Assembly: GCF_011046895.1 (NCBI RefSeq)
Contig: NZ_CP049250.1
Span: 2,454,501 to 2,518,500, forward strand
Reading direction: 5' to 3'
DNA length: 64,000 nt
From: Rhizobium rhizoryzae
Lineage (GTDB): Bacteria; Pseudomonadota; Alphaproteobacteria; Rhizobiales; Rhizobiaceae
The number at the start of each line of letters is the position of its first letter. The first letter of the stretch is position 1. This document shows positions 63,642 through 64,000 of the stretch, piece after piece. Position numbers and translations under genes: made by a program. The notes under the pieces are model-generated. The model had not been told where the DNA came from. It worked only from the letters and a program-made list of their open reading frames with translations, and did no database searches.

Positions 63642-64000
63642 TCAGGCGCCGTAGCCGTAAAGCCAATCAAGGTCTGCCGCGAGTGATTGCGGCGGACGCA
63701 ACGACAAGACCAAGTCCCGTCCAAGCCGGATCGGCCCGCCGGCATGGTAGACGAAACGGTTGAAGTTACCTCGTGCCTTAACTTTGGCAGCGCGTCGCTG
63801 GCGGACACTCTCAAATTGGCTCAGGGCTGATGCAAGCGGCAGCGTTGTGACCGTCTGCGCCAGCTCCCAGGCGTCTTCGATTGCCATGGCAGCGCCTTGT
63901 GCCGCAAACGGCATCATTGCGTGCGCTGCATCACCGATCAGAACTTTCGAAACGTGATCGGTCCAGGCGCCGGCGCCCAGTTGGTAGAGGGGCCAGAAAC
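63642..64000 (-). CDS. FAD-dependent monooxygenase, partial (C-terminal part)
   Basis: About 119 codons visible, running off the right edge. LIGDAAHAMMPFAAQGAAMA is the second FAD-binding (GD) motif of PHBH-fold flavoprotein hydroxylases such as salicylate or ubiquinone hydroxylases; IEDAWELAQTV follows. The protein ends RPPQSLAADLDWLYGYGA. The N-terminal FAD-binding region is beyond the window. Convergent with metC without any gap beyond the stop codons. Confidence 0.85.
   Translation of the reverse strand, partial: FWPLYQLGAGAWTDHVSKVLIGDAAHAMMPFAAQGAAMAIEDAWELAQTVTTLPLASALSQFESVRQRRAAKVKARGNFNRFVYHAGGPIRLGRDLVLSLRPPQSLAADLDWLYGYGA

Noticed and set aside
1-64000. CRISPR array, insertion sequence or prophage anywhere in the window
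   Set aside because: No regularly spaced direct repeats, no transposase or integrase reading frame, and no phage structural genes were seen.

Overview
The window is a typical alphaproteobacterial chromosome segment, most likely from the Rhizobiaceae (Agrobacterium/Rhizobium group). This rests on a rhizobial-type recA and cckA, a DksA with a single zinc-site cysteine, the general L-amino-acid transporter aapJQMP beside metC, a suf operon in the order sufS2-B-C-D-S-T-A, GAAC/GTAC-type SOS boxes, a probable Irr box and CtrA-type boxes. G+C is high throughout and codon use is even. I see no prophage, insertion sequence or CRISPR array.

Layout. 1-5.1 kb: a partial SixA-like phosphatase, dksA, a FliO-like membrane protein and the cell-cycle kinase cckA. 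5.1-11 kb: recA behind three SOS-type boxes, alaS, ttcA and an inositol-monophosphatase-family gene. 11-25 kb: mostly minus strand and dominated by purine synthesis (purB, purC, purS, purQ, purL), with grxD and bolA downstream and a PagL-like lipid A deacylase, a lipoprotein, a PAS-GGDEF cyclase and two hydrolases interspersed. 25-33 kb: rpe, a solute-binding protein, then a tightly overlapping set of molybdenum-hydroxylase maturation genes (MoxR/CoxD, CoxE, split XdhC, MoeA-MobA fusion) without any hydroxylase structural gene. 33-46 kb: a NUDIX hydrolase and DEAD-box helicase, an M23 peptidase behind a perfect CtrA-type box, a DUF455 protein and bcp, a large AsmA-like protein with a small ABC exporter, tyrS and a second GGDEF cyclase. 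46-54.4 kb: the suf iron-sulfur cluster operon, with Irr/RirA-like sites upstream and a GIY-YIG nuclease cassette bounded by an exact inverted repeat between sufB and sufC. 54.4-57.8 kb: a less conserved stretch with a GntR regulator, a relic of a MacB-type permease, small secreted proteins, a DUF2171 gene whose ribosome-binding site is buried in a strong hairpin, and tRNA-Lys. 57.8-64 kb: aapJQMP, metC and a partial FAD monooxygenase.

How the genes connect. CckA sits at the top of the CtrA phosphorelay, and CtrA-type boxes lie before the M23 peptidase and a PAS-GGDEF gene in the same window. The CGFS glutaredoxin and BolA are the usual partners in Fe-S trafficking and complement the suf operon. 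The pur genes cover several steps of IMP/AMP synthesis. The most interesting unexplained structures are the GIY-YIG/palindrome cassette inside the suf operon, the hairpin sequestering the Shine-Dalgarno of the DUF2171 gene, a similar stem-loop placed just before both sufB and sufA, and regulatory boxes that can be read directly from the sequence.

Limits: everything was read by eye without database or folding tools. Family calls rest on motifs, start sites are judged from ribosome-binding sites, and regulatory sites are motif matches only.
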